From: an uncultured Collinsella sp.
GTDB taxonomy: Bacteria > Actinomycetota > Coriobacteriia > Coriobacteriales > Coriobacteriaceae
Direction of reading: 5' to 3'
DNA: 14,825 bases
Assembly (NCBI GenBank): GCA_905209765.1
Contig: CAJLUE010000043.1
Span: 1-14,825, forward strand
The position numbers and the translations under genes are program-made. Below, one piece after another: positions 1-6,994 of this stretch (position 1 is the stretch's first letter; every line of letters begins with the position of its first letter). Below the pieces are notes generated by a model. It saw only the letters and a list, made by a program, of their open reading frames with translations, did not search any database and had not been told where the DNA came from.

Positions 1-45
1 GGAATCGGCTAAAGTGCGATGGCGAAATTGGTTGTTTTTACAGTA

Positions 46-69
46 GCGCTAACACGGGCCCGTGAGCGC
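46..69. repeat. Palindrome at the left edge of the IS110 remnant
   Basis: A perfect 12-base palindrome, CACGGGCCCGTG, lies at 53-64. It is flanked by GCGCT (46-50) and AGCGC (65-69), which pair with each other apart from two unpaired A residues at 51-52. The transposase reading frame opens exactly here, so the inverted repeat coincides with the truncation point. It may be the insertion target, a rearrangement joint, or chance in GC-rich DNA. Confidence 0.5.
51..61. repeat. 11-base direct repeat, left copy
   Basis: AACACGGGCCC occurs here and again at 730-740. The two copies bracket the IS110 remnant and the large hairpin that follows it. Similarity does not extend beyond the 11 bases on either side. 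This could be a duplicated target, a microhomology used in a deletion, or coincidence. Confidence 0.45.
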
Positions 70-637
70 GGCCAAGCTCGCGGTCGCGGCCGGGGACAAC
101 CCGGGCAGGCTGCGCTCCGAGGCGTCGTTCGCGGCGATATGCGGGGCCTGCCCCATCCCCGCCTCGAGCGGCAAGACCGTGAGGCACAGGCTCAACAGGG
201 GCGGCGACCGGCAGGCGAACAGCGCGCTGCACGAGATCGCGAGGCAGAGGGTCATGCGCGACCCCGAGACCGCCGAGTACGCCGAGAGGGCCAGGGGGCG
301 GGGAAAGAGCGACAGGGAGGTCATGAGGTGCCTCAAGCGCTACGTGGCCAGGGAGGCGTACCGGGCGCTGATGCGCCCGCACGAGATCAGGAGGCCCGGG
401 GACGCCTCGGAGCTCGTGGCGGCCAGGCGCGCAGCGAGGGTCAGCCAGGTGCGGGCGGCTTCGATACTCGGCACCAGCGAGAAGTACATCTCGATGCTGG
501 AGAGGGGCCAAAGGGAGCTCAAGCCCATAAGGAGGGCCTACGAGGCGTGGGTCGAGGCGGGGCTCCCGCTCGATTGGGACAGGCAGGCGTTCGAGGCCGA
601 GCGCAAATTTGATTCTAAAAAACACCTTGCCAAATAG
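53..637 (+). pseudogene. IS110-family transposase remnant (C-terminal part) with XRE-like HTH
   Basis: This is the C-terminal piece of an IS110-family (DEDD/serine) transposase. The frame is open from just after a TAA at 50-52; the first possible start is GTG at 62, giving 191 residues, while full-length family members are about 350-450. The N-terminal RuvC-like DEDD domain is missing. What remains is the Transposase_20 region: a GRLRSEASFAAICGA block (about 15-29), the PIPASSGKT motif (31-39) holding the family's catalytic-type serine (S35 or S36), and the HRLNRGGDRQANSALH block (42-57). Residues about 117-150 then look like an XRE/Cro helix-turn-helix (SQVRAASILGTSEKYISMLERG). Arginine is mostly AGG (20 of about 30 codons) and GC is very high, unlike the neighbouring genes, which suggests transfer. 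The last ten or so codons turn AT-rich, so the 3' end may be a junction too. It is almost certainly inactive. The family call is firm; the HTH call is good by pattern. Confidence 0.85.
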
Positions 638-645
638 GAGCGTCA

Positions 646-705
646 GACCAGGAAACCCCCTTATCCGCAGCTCCGAAGGAGCAGGATAAGGGGGTTTCCA
701 TGGTC
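646..705. terminator. Long hairpin between IS110 remnant and oppF (likely bidirectional terminator)
   Basis: A perfect 16-base inverted repeat pairs 651-666 (GGAAACCCCCTTATCC) with 684-699. GACCA at 646-650 pairs with TGGTC at 701-705 past a single bulged A (700). Inside the loop, GCTCC (670-674) pairs with GGAGC (678-682) around GAA. It lies between the convergent ends of the transposase remnant and oppF, the expected place for a shared terminator. Neither side has a proper run of T residues beyond the TTT inside the stem, so the terminator role is inferred from position and stem strength. It could instead be a structure belonging to the IS110 3' end. Confidence 0.6.
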
Positions 706-729
706 GAGGACGTTCTGAAAACTAAGTCC

Positions 730-740
730 AACACGGGCCC
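730..740. repeat. 11-base direct repeat, right copy
   Basis: This is the second copy of AACACGGGCCC. It lies 16 bases beyond the 3' end of oppF, between oppF and the large hairpin at 646-705. It matches 51-61 exactly. Confidence 0.45.
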
Positions 741-756
741 AAACGATAACAACCGA

Positions 757-1785
757 CTACAGGTCGATGTGCGATTCCTTGATCGGGAACGGCTCCGCGA
801 AGTGGCAGGCACAGCAGTGGCCCGGGGCAACTTCCTTAAACTCAGGAAGCTTCTCGGAGCAGATGCCCTGCGCGATCGGGCAGCGCGTGTGGAAACGGCA
901 GCCGGTCGGCGGATCCAACGGTGACGGCGGATCGCCGGCGAGGATGATGCGCTTGCGGGTCTTCTGGATATCCGGATCGGGCACCGGCACGGCAGACAGC
1001 AGCGACTGCGTGTACGGATGGTGAGGCTCGCTATAGAGCGTCTTCCAGTCCGAAACCTCGACCATCTTACCCAGATACATAACGGCAACGCGATCAGAAA
1101 TGTGCTGTACGACGGAGAGGTCGTGAGCAATGAAGAGATAAGCAGTGCCGAACTTATCCTGAAGCTCCTTCAGCAAGTTCAAAACCTGGGCCTGAATGGA
1201 AACGTCAAGTGCAGAGACAGGCTCGTCGCAGATGATTAGCTTAGGCTTCAGAGCGAACGCGCGGGCAATGCCGACACGCTGACGCTGACCGCCGGAGAAC
1301 TCATGAGGATAGCGGTTAATGTGCTCGGGGTTCAGTCCGACAACGTCGAGAAGCTCACGGACACGCTCAATGCGCTCCTCCTTGGTACCCACGCCGTGAA
1401 TGGTCATGGGCTCGGAGACAATCTCGCCAATGGTCATACGAGGGTTGAGCGAAGCATAAGGATCCTGGAAGATAAACTGCATCTCGCGACGCATGTCCTT
1501 GATCTCATGCTTGCTCATCTCGGCAACGTCTTTGCCCTGGAAGAACACCTTACCGGCGGTCGGCTTGGTCAGGCGCATGATGGTGCGGCCCGTCGTGGAC
1601 TTACCGCAACCAGACTCACCAACCAGACCAAAGGTCTCGCCAGGATAAATCTCAAAAGAGATGTCGTTTACGGCAGAGACGACGCGCTTGGAAAAACGCT
1701 TGGCGAACATGCCGGACTCAGCGGGGAACTCCTTAGAGAGGTGCTCGACCTTCAGCAGCGGAGTACGCTCGTTGGTATCTGCCAT
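757..1785 (-). CDS. oppF: Peptide ABC importer ATP-binding protein OppF/DppF
   Basis: This is one of the two ATPases that power peptide uptake at the cytoplasmic face of the OppBC permease. At 342 residues it has normal length. Visible motifs are Walker A GESGCGKST (56-64), the Q-loop Q107 (FQDPY), the ABC signature SGGQ (164-167), Walker B LIICDE (183-188) and the H-loop H221. The C-terminal oligopeptide-transporter extension carries clustered cysteines (C296, C302, C309, C324, C325, C327). In dipeptide-transporter relatives such cysteines are associated with an iron-sulfur cluster; that role is inferred here. The ATG shares one base with the TAA of oppD. Its ribosome site GGGAGG lies inside the end of oppD, 9 bases upstream, so translation is probably coupled. 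It is the last gene of the operon. Substrate class (oligopeptide versus dipeptide) cannot be settled from sequence. Confidence 0.95.
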   Translation of the reverse strand: MADTNERTPLLKVEHLSKEFPAESGMFAKRFSKRVVSAVNDISFEIYPGETFGLVGESGCGKSTTGRTIMRLTKPTAGKVFFQGKDVAEMSKHEIKDMRREMQFIFQDPYASLNPRMTIGEIVSEPMTIHGVGTKEERIERVRELLDVVGLNPEHINRYPHEFSGGQRQRVGIARAFALKPKLIICDEPVSALDVSIQAQVLNLLKELQDKFGTAYLFIAHDLSVVQHISDRVAVMYLGKMVEVSDWKTLYSEPHHPYTQSLLSAVPVPDPDIQKTRKRIILAGDPPSPLDPPTGCRFHTRCPIAQGICSEKLPEFKEVAPGHCCACHFAEPFPIKESHIDL

Positions 1786-2876
1786 TACGCCTCGCCTCCC
1801 TTCTTGGAATCCTTGCGCGTACGGGACGTCTCAGGAGCGTTCTTGAGGAACTCGGGGTCACCGGAGTAGTGGCACGCAGAGTAATGACCAGACTCGGTGA
1901 CAACGCGCTCGGGACGCTGCTTGCGGCACTTGTCCGTCGCATAGGGACAACGAGGAGAGAAGACGCAGCCCTCAGGCAGGTTCATGAGCGAAGGCGGGTT
2001 GCCGTGAATCGGCGTAAGCGGCTTCTTCTCTTCGATGGCCTGCTCCGGGATGGAGCGGATAAGGCCCCAGGTGTAGGGGTGGCGGCTCTCGTAGAAGATT
2101 TCCTCAGCAGTACCGAACTCGACGGGACGGCCGGCGTACATAACCATGATCTTATCGGCCATATCGGCAACGACACCCAGGTCATGGGTGATCATGATGA
2201 TGGCGTTGCCGTTCTTCTCCTGCATTTCCTGCATGAGCTCGATAATCTGAGCCTGAATGGTAACGTCCAGGGCAGTCGTGGGCTCGTCGGCGATCAGAAT
2301 ATCGGGATCGCAGGCAAGAGCCATAGCGATCATGACACGCTGACGCATACCGCCGGAGAACTGGTGCGGATACTCATTGACGCGCTTCTCGGGCTCGGGG
2401 ATACCCACGAGGTCCAAAAGCTCGGTAGCGCGCTTGAGCGCCTCCTGCTTGGAGTAGCCACGGTGCAGACGAAGACCCTCGCCCACCTGCTTGCCGATCT
2501 TATAGACCGGGTTCAAGGAGGTCATAGGATCCTGGAAGATCATCGCGATATCGTTGCCGCGAATGTGCTGCATCTCTTCCTCGGTCATTTCGAGGATGGA
2601 GCGGCCGCGATAGCGAACATCACCGCCCTCGATCTTTCCCGGAGGCATCGAGATGAGGCCCATGATGGTCATGGCGGTCACGGACTTACCGGAGCCGGAC
2701 TCACCGACGACGCCCAGGGTCTCGCCGCGATCGAGCGTGTAGGAGACACCGTCGACAGCGCGAACAACGCCATCCTCGGTGTGGAAATACATCTTAAGGT
2801 CATCGACCTCGAGCAGATGCTGGCCCTCGGGAACCGGCTGGTCCTTCAGGTCCACATAGTTCTTGTTCTTCTTCAT
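1785..2876 (-). CDS. oppD: Peptide ABC importer ATP-binding protein OppD/DppD
   Basis: This is the second ATPase of the importer, expected to form a heterodimer with OppF. It has 363 residues. Motifs are Walker A GESGSGKS (58-65), Q-loop Q115, signature SGGM (174-177; the last position differs from the usual Q, as is common in OppD), Walker B ILIADE (193-198) and H-loop H231. The C-terminal oligopeptide domain has cysteines C304, C310, C317 and C335, in the spacing seen in OppD/DppD proteins. The tail ends in a Lys/Arg-rich stretch (about 350-360). The start lies 2 bases after the oppC stop; an AAGGA ribosome site sits in the last codons of oppC. The role is firm; the exact peptide range is unknown. 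Confidence 0.95.
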   Translation of the reverse strand: MKKNKNYVDLKDQPVPEGQHLLEVDDLKMYFHTEDGVVRAVDGVSYTLDRGETLGVVGESGSGKSVTAMTIMGLISMPPGKIEGGDVRYRGRSILEMTEEEMQHIRGNDIAMIFQDPMTSLNPVYKIGKQVGEGLRLHRGYSKQEALKRATELLDLVGIPEPEKRVNEYPHQFSGGMRQRVMIAMALACDPDILIADEPTTALDVTIQAQIIELMQEMQEKNGNAIIMITHDLGVVADMADKIMVMYAGRPVEFGTAEEIFYESRHPYTWGLIRSIPEQAIEEKKPLTPIHGNPPSLMNLPEGCVFSPRCPYATDKCRKQRPERVVTESGHYSACHYSGDPEFLKNAPETSRTRKDSKKGGEA

Positions 2877-2878
2877 CC

Positions 2879-3814
2879 TTATGCGTCCTTCATCTTGACG
2901 TCGAGGGCGTCGCGCAGACCATCACCCAACAGGGTAAAGGCGAGCACCGTCGAGAGAATTGCCAGACCGGGCATGATCATCATCCACGGAGCAGTCAGAA
3001 GATACTGCTGTCCGTCCTGAATCATGGAGCCCCACGAAGGCGTAGGCGGAATAACGCCCATGCCGAGGAAGGACAGAGCGGACTCGGTCAGAATGGCGCC
3101 ACCAATGTTCATGGTTGCGTAGACCACGATGGAGGCGACGGAGTTCGGGAAGATGTGACGCACGACGATACGAGCATCGGATGCACCCATCGCGCGCGCA
3201 GCATCAACATAGTCATTTTCCTTGACCGTCAGGATCGCGGATCGGAAGACGCGCGCAATCGAAGGCCAGCCAAGAATGCCGATGGCGATAAAGACGTTCT
3301 GAAGGCCACGGCCGATAACGGCGATCATGGCAACAACGAACAGCACGTACGGGAACGCCAGGAAGATGTCCGCACAGCGCATGATGATCGTATCCCAGAT
3401 GCCGCCGTAGAAACCGGCCAGAGCACCCATGACCAGACCAATCAGCGTGGAGATCGCGGTGGCCATAATTCCGACGGACAGCGAAACGCGCGCACCGTAG
3501 ATAACGCGGACGAGAATGTCACGACCAAGGGCGTCAGTGCCAAACGGGTGCTCGGCACACGGAGCCAGCAGCGACGTCTCGGCCATGGTAGTCGAATCGG
3601 AAGCCGTCGGCGAACCGAGCCAGGGCTTAGCCCACAGATCTGCGGTCAGGGCAACCACAACGACGATGATGATCCAGCAGACACCGATAACGGCGAGCTT
3701 GTTCTTACGAAGACGCTTAAAAGCGTCGCCCCACAGCGTGCGGGACTTGGCGGGAGCAGATGCGGCCTTGGTGGCGGTAGCCTGCTCCTGAGACTGAGAA
3801 TCAGTTTCCTGCAT
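2879..3814 (-). CDS. oppC: Peptide ABC importer permease OppC/DppC
   Basis: This is an inner permease subunit that pairs with OppB to form the membrane channel. It has 311 residues. A cytoplasmic N-terminal tail (1-38, rich in Gln/Ala/Thr) leads into the first membrane helix (about 39-58). The family hallmark HPFGTDALGRDILVRVIYGA spans 89-108. Further hydrophobic segments lie near 113-136, 149-168, 171-185, 228-250 and 276-298. The EAA coupling loop, which docks on the ATPases, is visible at about 200-223 (DYVDAARAMGASDARIV, then a conserved HIFPN). A strong ribosome site (AAGGGAGG) sits 7 bases before the ATG. The gene follows oppB by 14 bases. No defects seen. Confidence 0.95.
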   Translation of the reverse strand: MQETDSQSQEQATATKAASAPAKSRTLWGDAFKRLRKNKLAVIGVCWIIIVVVVALTADLWAKPWLGSPTASDSTTMAETSLLAPCAEHPFGTDALGRDILVRVIYGARVSLSVGIMATAISTLIGLVMGALAGFYGGIWDTIIMRCADIFLAFPYVLFVVAMIAVIGRGLQNVFIAIGILGWPSIARVFRSAILTVKENDYVDAARAMGASDARIVVRHIFPNSVASIVVYATMNIGGAILTESALSFLGMGVIPPTPSWGSMIQDGQQYLLTAPWMMIMPGLAILSTVLAFTLLGDGLRDALDVKMKDA

Positions 3815-3828
3815 GAGACGTACCTCCC

Positions 3829-4866
3829 TTAGGCCTTATCCGACGGACCGCCAAGGCGGATGCGCGGGTCGAGGAATGCATAGCTAATGTCGACGAGCAG
3901 GTTGATCACCATGACGACGACAACGATGAGCGTAACGCCGCCCATAACGATGGGCCAGTCACGCATGCTAATGGCGCGATAGACCTCATAGCCGATACCG
4001 GGCCAGTTAAAGACCGTCTCGGTCAGGATGGCGCCCGAAAGCATGCCACCAAAGTCGACACCAATATAGGTAACGACGGGGATGAGTGCATTCTTAAGCG
4101 CATGCTTGATGATGATCGCGCGATTGGAGAGACCCTTGGCCTTTGCCGTACGGATGTAATCCTGGTTCATGACGTCAAGCAGCTGCGAGCGCATAATGCG
4201 GGCGGCATAAGCGGTCGAAACCGAAGCCAGCGTAATGGTCGGAAGCACATAGTGCATCCAATCCTGATACTGAGAGCTGGAACCGCCGGCACCCGAGATC
4301 GGCATGGAGAATGCACCGCCCGTGGCGTCCTTGAGGATGACGCCAAAGAACAGTTGCAACAACATACCGAGCCAGAAGGCCGGGACGGCAACGAGAATCG
4401 ACGTGGTGAGCGTTACCAAAATATCCCAGAAGGAATAACGCTTAACCGCCGAAATGATACCCGCACCGATACCCATGATTGCCTCGAGCACGATGGCGCA
4501 CGCGGCAAGTTTGACCGTATACGGATACTTCTGGGCAAAGATTTCCGTAACCGGCAGCTTGCGCTGATACGAATTGCCCAGATCGCCATGAAGCAGGCCG
4601 TTCATGTAATACAAGTAACGGTCCACGAGCGACGTTTGAACGGGGTCGCCGTTCTCGTCAAGGATCGCGTTGCCGTCCTCGTCCGACTGGACCAGGTGAT
4701 AGCGGACGCGAAGCTGAAGCTCTACCTCGGGGGACAGAGCCTTGTCTCCACCGATCAGCTTGATCGGATCTCCCGGCACGATATTCTGGAGGGCGAACAG
4801 AATCAGCGTAACGCCCAAAAACACCGGGATGAACTGAAGCACACGTTTAACGATGTACTTACCCAT
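3829..4866 (-). CDS. oppB: Peptide ABC importer permease OppB/DppB
   Basis: This is the permease partner of OppC, 345 residues long. It starts with the typical MGKYIVKRVLQFIPVFLGVT, which leads into membrane helix 1 (about 9-31), followed by the NIVPGDP motif. Other hydrophobic segments are near 117-140, 149-177, 207-222, 262-282 and 306-330. The EAA loop is at about 236-260 (DYIRTAKAKGLSNRAIIIKH). Between helices 1 and 2, in the expected extracytoplasmic loop, residues 61-76 hold an acidic stretch that reads like two tandem units, DEDGNAIL and DENGDPVQ. This is longer than in many OppB proteins. A GGGGAG ribosome site lies about 5 bases before the ATG. It is the first permease gene after the oppA/oppB intercistronic hairpin. 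Confidence 0.95.
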   Translation of the reverse strand: MGKYIVKRVLQFIPVFLGVTLILFALQNIVPGDPIKLIGGDKALSPEVELQLRVRYHLVQSDEDGNAILDENGDPVQTSLVDRYLYYMNGLLHGDLGNSYQRKLPVTEIFAQKYPYTVKLAACAIVLEAIMGIGAGIISAVKRYSFWDILVTLTTSILVAVPAFWLGMLLQLFFGVILKDATGGAFSMPISGAGGSSSQYQDWMHYVLPTITLASVSTAYAARIMRSQLLDVMNQDYIRTAKAKGLSNRAIIIKHALKNALIPVVTYIGVDFGGMLSGAILTETVFNWPGIGYEVYRAISMRDWPIVMGGVTLIVVVVMVINLLVDISYAFLDPRIRLGGPSDKA

Positions 4867-4897
4867 ACCACTCCCCTATCTAGGGATTAACCTAAAT

Positions 4898-4925
4898 GGG
4901 ATGCCGATCGCCAGACCGGCATCCC
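4898..4925 (-). terminator. Inverted repeat between oppA and oppB (attenuator or mRNA-stabilising hairpin)
   Basis: GGGATGCCG (4898-4906) pairs with CGGCATCCC (4917-4925) around a 10-base loop. On the minus strand the bases after the stem read ATTTAGGTT, too weak a T-run for an efficient terminator. Binding-protein genes often sit ahead of such a hairpin, so that the receptor is made in larger amounts than the membrane subunits. That role is inferred here from position. Confidence 0.6.
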
Positions 4926-5022
4926 AAAATTACCATCAGCCAGTTTACCCCAGGTTAGGGAGAACTGTATGTTTCCCATGAGGTCTACGTAAATACTTGA
5001 CCCTCACGGAAGCTGCAAACTC

Positions 5023-6699
5023 TTAGGCGAGCTCAGCGGTACCCAGATCGGCGTGCTTCTGCGGATCGACATAGAGGTGCTTGATGCGATCGGAGCCGGC
5101 GATGGTGTGCGTGTAGAACATAATCGGGATGACCGGGCAGTCGGCAGCGACCATTGCGTCGGCCTCCTGCATCTTAGCGACGCGTTCCTCGTCGTCAACA
5201 ATAGTACGAGCCTCGTCGACCTTGGCGTCGAACTCGGGGTTGTTGTAACCGGAGCGGTTGTCGCCACCGAGGGAGTCGGAGTGGAACAGCGGATACAGGA
5301 AGTTGTCCATGATCGGGTAGTCGGCAATCCAACCCAGACGACCGAACTGATAGTTAAAGTTCTGATACTGCTCGAGCAGGGCAGACCACTCAGGGGTATC
5401 GGAGACAGCGGTAACGCCAACCTTGGCGAGGTCGCCGATGATGGACTCCATGATCTCCTTGTGACCGCCGTCCTGGTTGTAGGACAGGGTCACGCTAATG
5501 CCACGATCCCCGTTAGCGCCAGCGGGAGCAACCTTGTCGAGGTACTCGTTAGCCTTGTCGACATCGTAGGCGCAGAACTCCCATGCGCCCTCCTTGTAGC
5601 CATCGATGCCCGGAGGAACAATGCCGTCGGCAGGGGTACGGGTACCCTTGAAGATGGTCTTGCAGATGGCCTCACGATTAATGGCCAGGGAGATGCCCCT
5701 ACGCAGGTCGGCGTTGTTGAACGGCTCGGCCGTGGTGTTGCAAGTCAGATAGTACGTGGAAGGCTCGGCGCCGAGCAGCATGCGCTCGCCGTCACCCATG
5801 GTGTAGCCGTCCTTGGACACGCCGCGATCCTTCTTGGCGGCATCGATCTGAGCGACGGGAACGTCGCAGACATCGAGGTTACCGGCCTGGAACTCCTTGT
5901 AAGCGGTCTCCATGTCCTTGATGACCTGGAAGTGGATGCCATCGATCTTGGCCTTGTCGCCATAGTAATCGTCGAACTTCTTGACGTTGATCTCCTGGCC
6001 ATCCTCCCACTTGCCGTCCATCATGAACGGGCCGTTACCGACCGGGGCAAGATAGAAGCTCTTGACATCGGACTCGGCGCACTCGGGAACCGGGGCCAGA
6101 GCCGGATGAGAGGCGACGAAGGGGAAGTCAGCGTAAGCGGAAGACAGCTTGACGACGAGGGTCTCATCGTCGGGGCACGTAACACCGCTGAGCTCGGTAG
6201 CGTTACCGGCAAGCAGGTCGTCATAGCCCTCGACCATTGAAAGGTGATAGGAGACCTCGGAAGGGCCATACTCGGTAGCGATGGCCGACTTGGTGTTGAC
6301 CAGACGCTCCCAACCGAGCTTGAAGGACTTGGAGGTAACGTCGTCACCGTTGTGGAACTTAGCCTTCTTGATCTTGAAGGTGAACTCGGTGGCATCGTCG
6401 TTGGCCTCGAAGGACTCGCAAGCCAGCGGAACGATCTCGCCCTTCTCGGCGTCGTAAGAGGTCAGAGCGTCAAAGAGCTGATACTCGACCTGAGTGCCCT
6501 GGTCCTCCTGGACGTTGTAGGGGTCGATGCAGACCGGGTTGTTGATGTAGAAGTTCAGCGTCGAACCGGACTCAGAACCGGAAGCGTCGCCACCCTTCTT
6601 GCCGCATGCGGCAAGAAAAGCCATGGAGCTCGCAGCAAGGGTACCGCCAACGAAGGCGCGACGACCCATAACGGGCTGGTGGAACATAGAATCAGCCAT
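5023..6699 (-). CDS. oppA: Peptide ABC importer substrate-binding lipoprotein (SBP family 5), OppA-like
   Basis: This is the extracytoplasmic receptor that delivers peptides to OppBC. I place the start at the ATG at 6699 (558 residues), because TAAGGAGG lies 5 bases upstream. An in-frame ATG at 6747 would add 16 residues ahead of the signal peptide and has no such site. The N-terminus has a twin-arginine pair (MGRRAFVGG, 11-19), a hydrophobic stretch and a lipobox ending at C32 (FLAAC). It therefore looks like a Tat-type lipoprotein signal, although Sec export is also possible. A Gly/Ser-rich linker follows (about 36-46). The family 5 signature lies at about 106-133 (TFKIKKAKFHNGDDVTS, then the W of GWERL). 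It heads the oppABCDF unit and is separated from oppB by 156 bases containing a hairpin. Peptide ligand is likely, but family 5 also binds other solutes. Confidence 0.93.
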   Translation of the reverse strand: MADSMFHQPVMGRRAFVGGTLAASSMAFLAACGKKGGDASGSESGSTLNFYINNPVCIDPYNVQEDQGTQVEYQLFDALTSYDAEKGEIVPLACESFEANDDATEFTFKIKKAKFHNGDDVTSKSFKLGWERLVNTKSAIATEYGPSEVSYHLSMVEGYDDLLAGNATELSGVTCPDDETLVVKLSSAYADFPFVASHPALAPVPECAESDVKSFYLAPVGNGPFMMDGKWEDGQEINVKKFDDYYGDKAKIDGIHFQVIKDMETAYKEFQAGNLDVCDVPVAQIDAAKKDRGVSKDGYTMGDGERMLLGAEPSTYYLTCNTTAEPFNNADLRRGISLAINREAICKTIFKGTRTPADGIVPPGIDGYKEGAWEFCAYDVDKANEYLDKVAPAGANGDRGISVTLSYNQDGGHKEIMESIIGDLAKVGVTAVSDTPEWSALLEQYQNFNYQFGRLGWIADYPIMDNFLYPLFHSDSLGGDNRSGYNNPEFDAKVDEARTIVDDEERVAKMQEADAMVAADCPVIPIMFYTHTIAGSDRIKHLYVDPQKHADLGTAELA

Positions 6700-6704
6700 G
6701 CCAT

Positions 6705-6712
6705 CCTCCTTA
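6705..6712 (-). promoter_or_regulatory. Ribosome binding site deciding the oppA start
   Basis: TAAGGAGG on the minus strand, 5 bases before the ATG at 6699. It is the best anti-16S match near the gene and supports the shorter start over the ATG at 6747. Confidence 0.85.
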
Positions 6713-6924
6713 TGAGATAGGACAAAGAAATGTTCAGTCGGACACATGTCGAGACAATCCGATCCGAACCATCAAAACGTCGCCCGTCGCTATGGCTGGT
6801 TATGCACAACGGACCAACGTTTCGCAATACAGTAGCGCATTTTATGCACGATTTGGGGCTAATTCCGGTCAACGGTCAAGAATTTCTTTAGTTGGGCGAA
6901 GTATGTGGGGATATTTTGACTCTG

Positions 6925-6938
6925 TTACAAATTTGTAA
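6925..6938. promoter_or_regulatory. Perfect 14-base palindrome upstream of oppA
   Basis: TTACAAATTTGTAA is a perfect inverted repeat in an AT-rich stretch between the secG terminator and the oppA leader, about 226 bases before the oppA start. It is the shape of a binding site for a dimeric regulator. I cannot assign a regulator, and an AT-rich palindrome of this length can arise by chance. Confidence 0.35.
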
Positions 6939-6940
6939 AC

Positions 6941-6972
6941 AAAAAGGGTCCCGCACTTGCGGAACCCTTTTC
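6941..6972 (-). terminator. Rho-independent terminator of secG
   Basis: On the minus strand a stem with arms AAAAGGGTTCCGCA and TGCGGGACCCTTTT (one mismatch, 4-base-or-smaller loop) ends in a run of five T. It starts 22 bases after the secG stop codon and separates secG from oppA. Confidence 0.88.
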
Positions 6973-6994
6973 AATTATTTTATGCGGCTCGTGT

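Larger units (their letters stand above)
6700..6940 (-). promoter_or_regulatory. oppA upstream region (promoter not clearly resolved)
   Basis: No gene is visible between oppA and the secG terminator. On the minus strand there are two tandem TTGACC hexamers (6874-6879 and 6867-6872), which resemble -35 elements. A TAAAAT (6844-6839) resembles a -10, but the spacing between them (22 bases from the nearer copy) is too long for a textbook promoter. A perfect palindrome lies at 6925-6938. I can say only that the promoter for the opp genes most likely lies here. Confidence 0.35.

Noticed and set aside
19..612. Alternative plus-strand frame of 197 codons over the IS110 remnant
   Set aside because: Arg/Gly/Ala-rich product typical of a shifted frame. 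The frame from 62 carries clear transposase blocks.
638..740. Guide (bridge) RNA of an IS110 element downstream of the remnant
   Set aside because: IS110-group guide RNAs normally lie upstream of the transposase, which is lost here. The downstream structure is a simple single hairpin, better explained as a terminator.
6700..6747. Longer oppA start at 6747
   Set aside because: Adds 16 residues before the signal peptide and has no good ribosome site. TAAGGAGG precedes the ATG at 6699.
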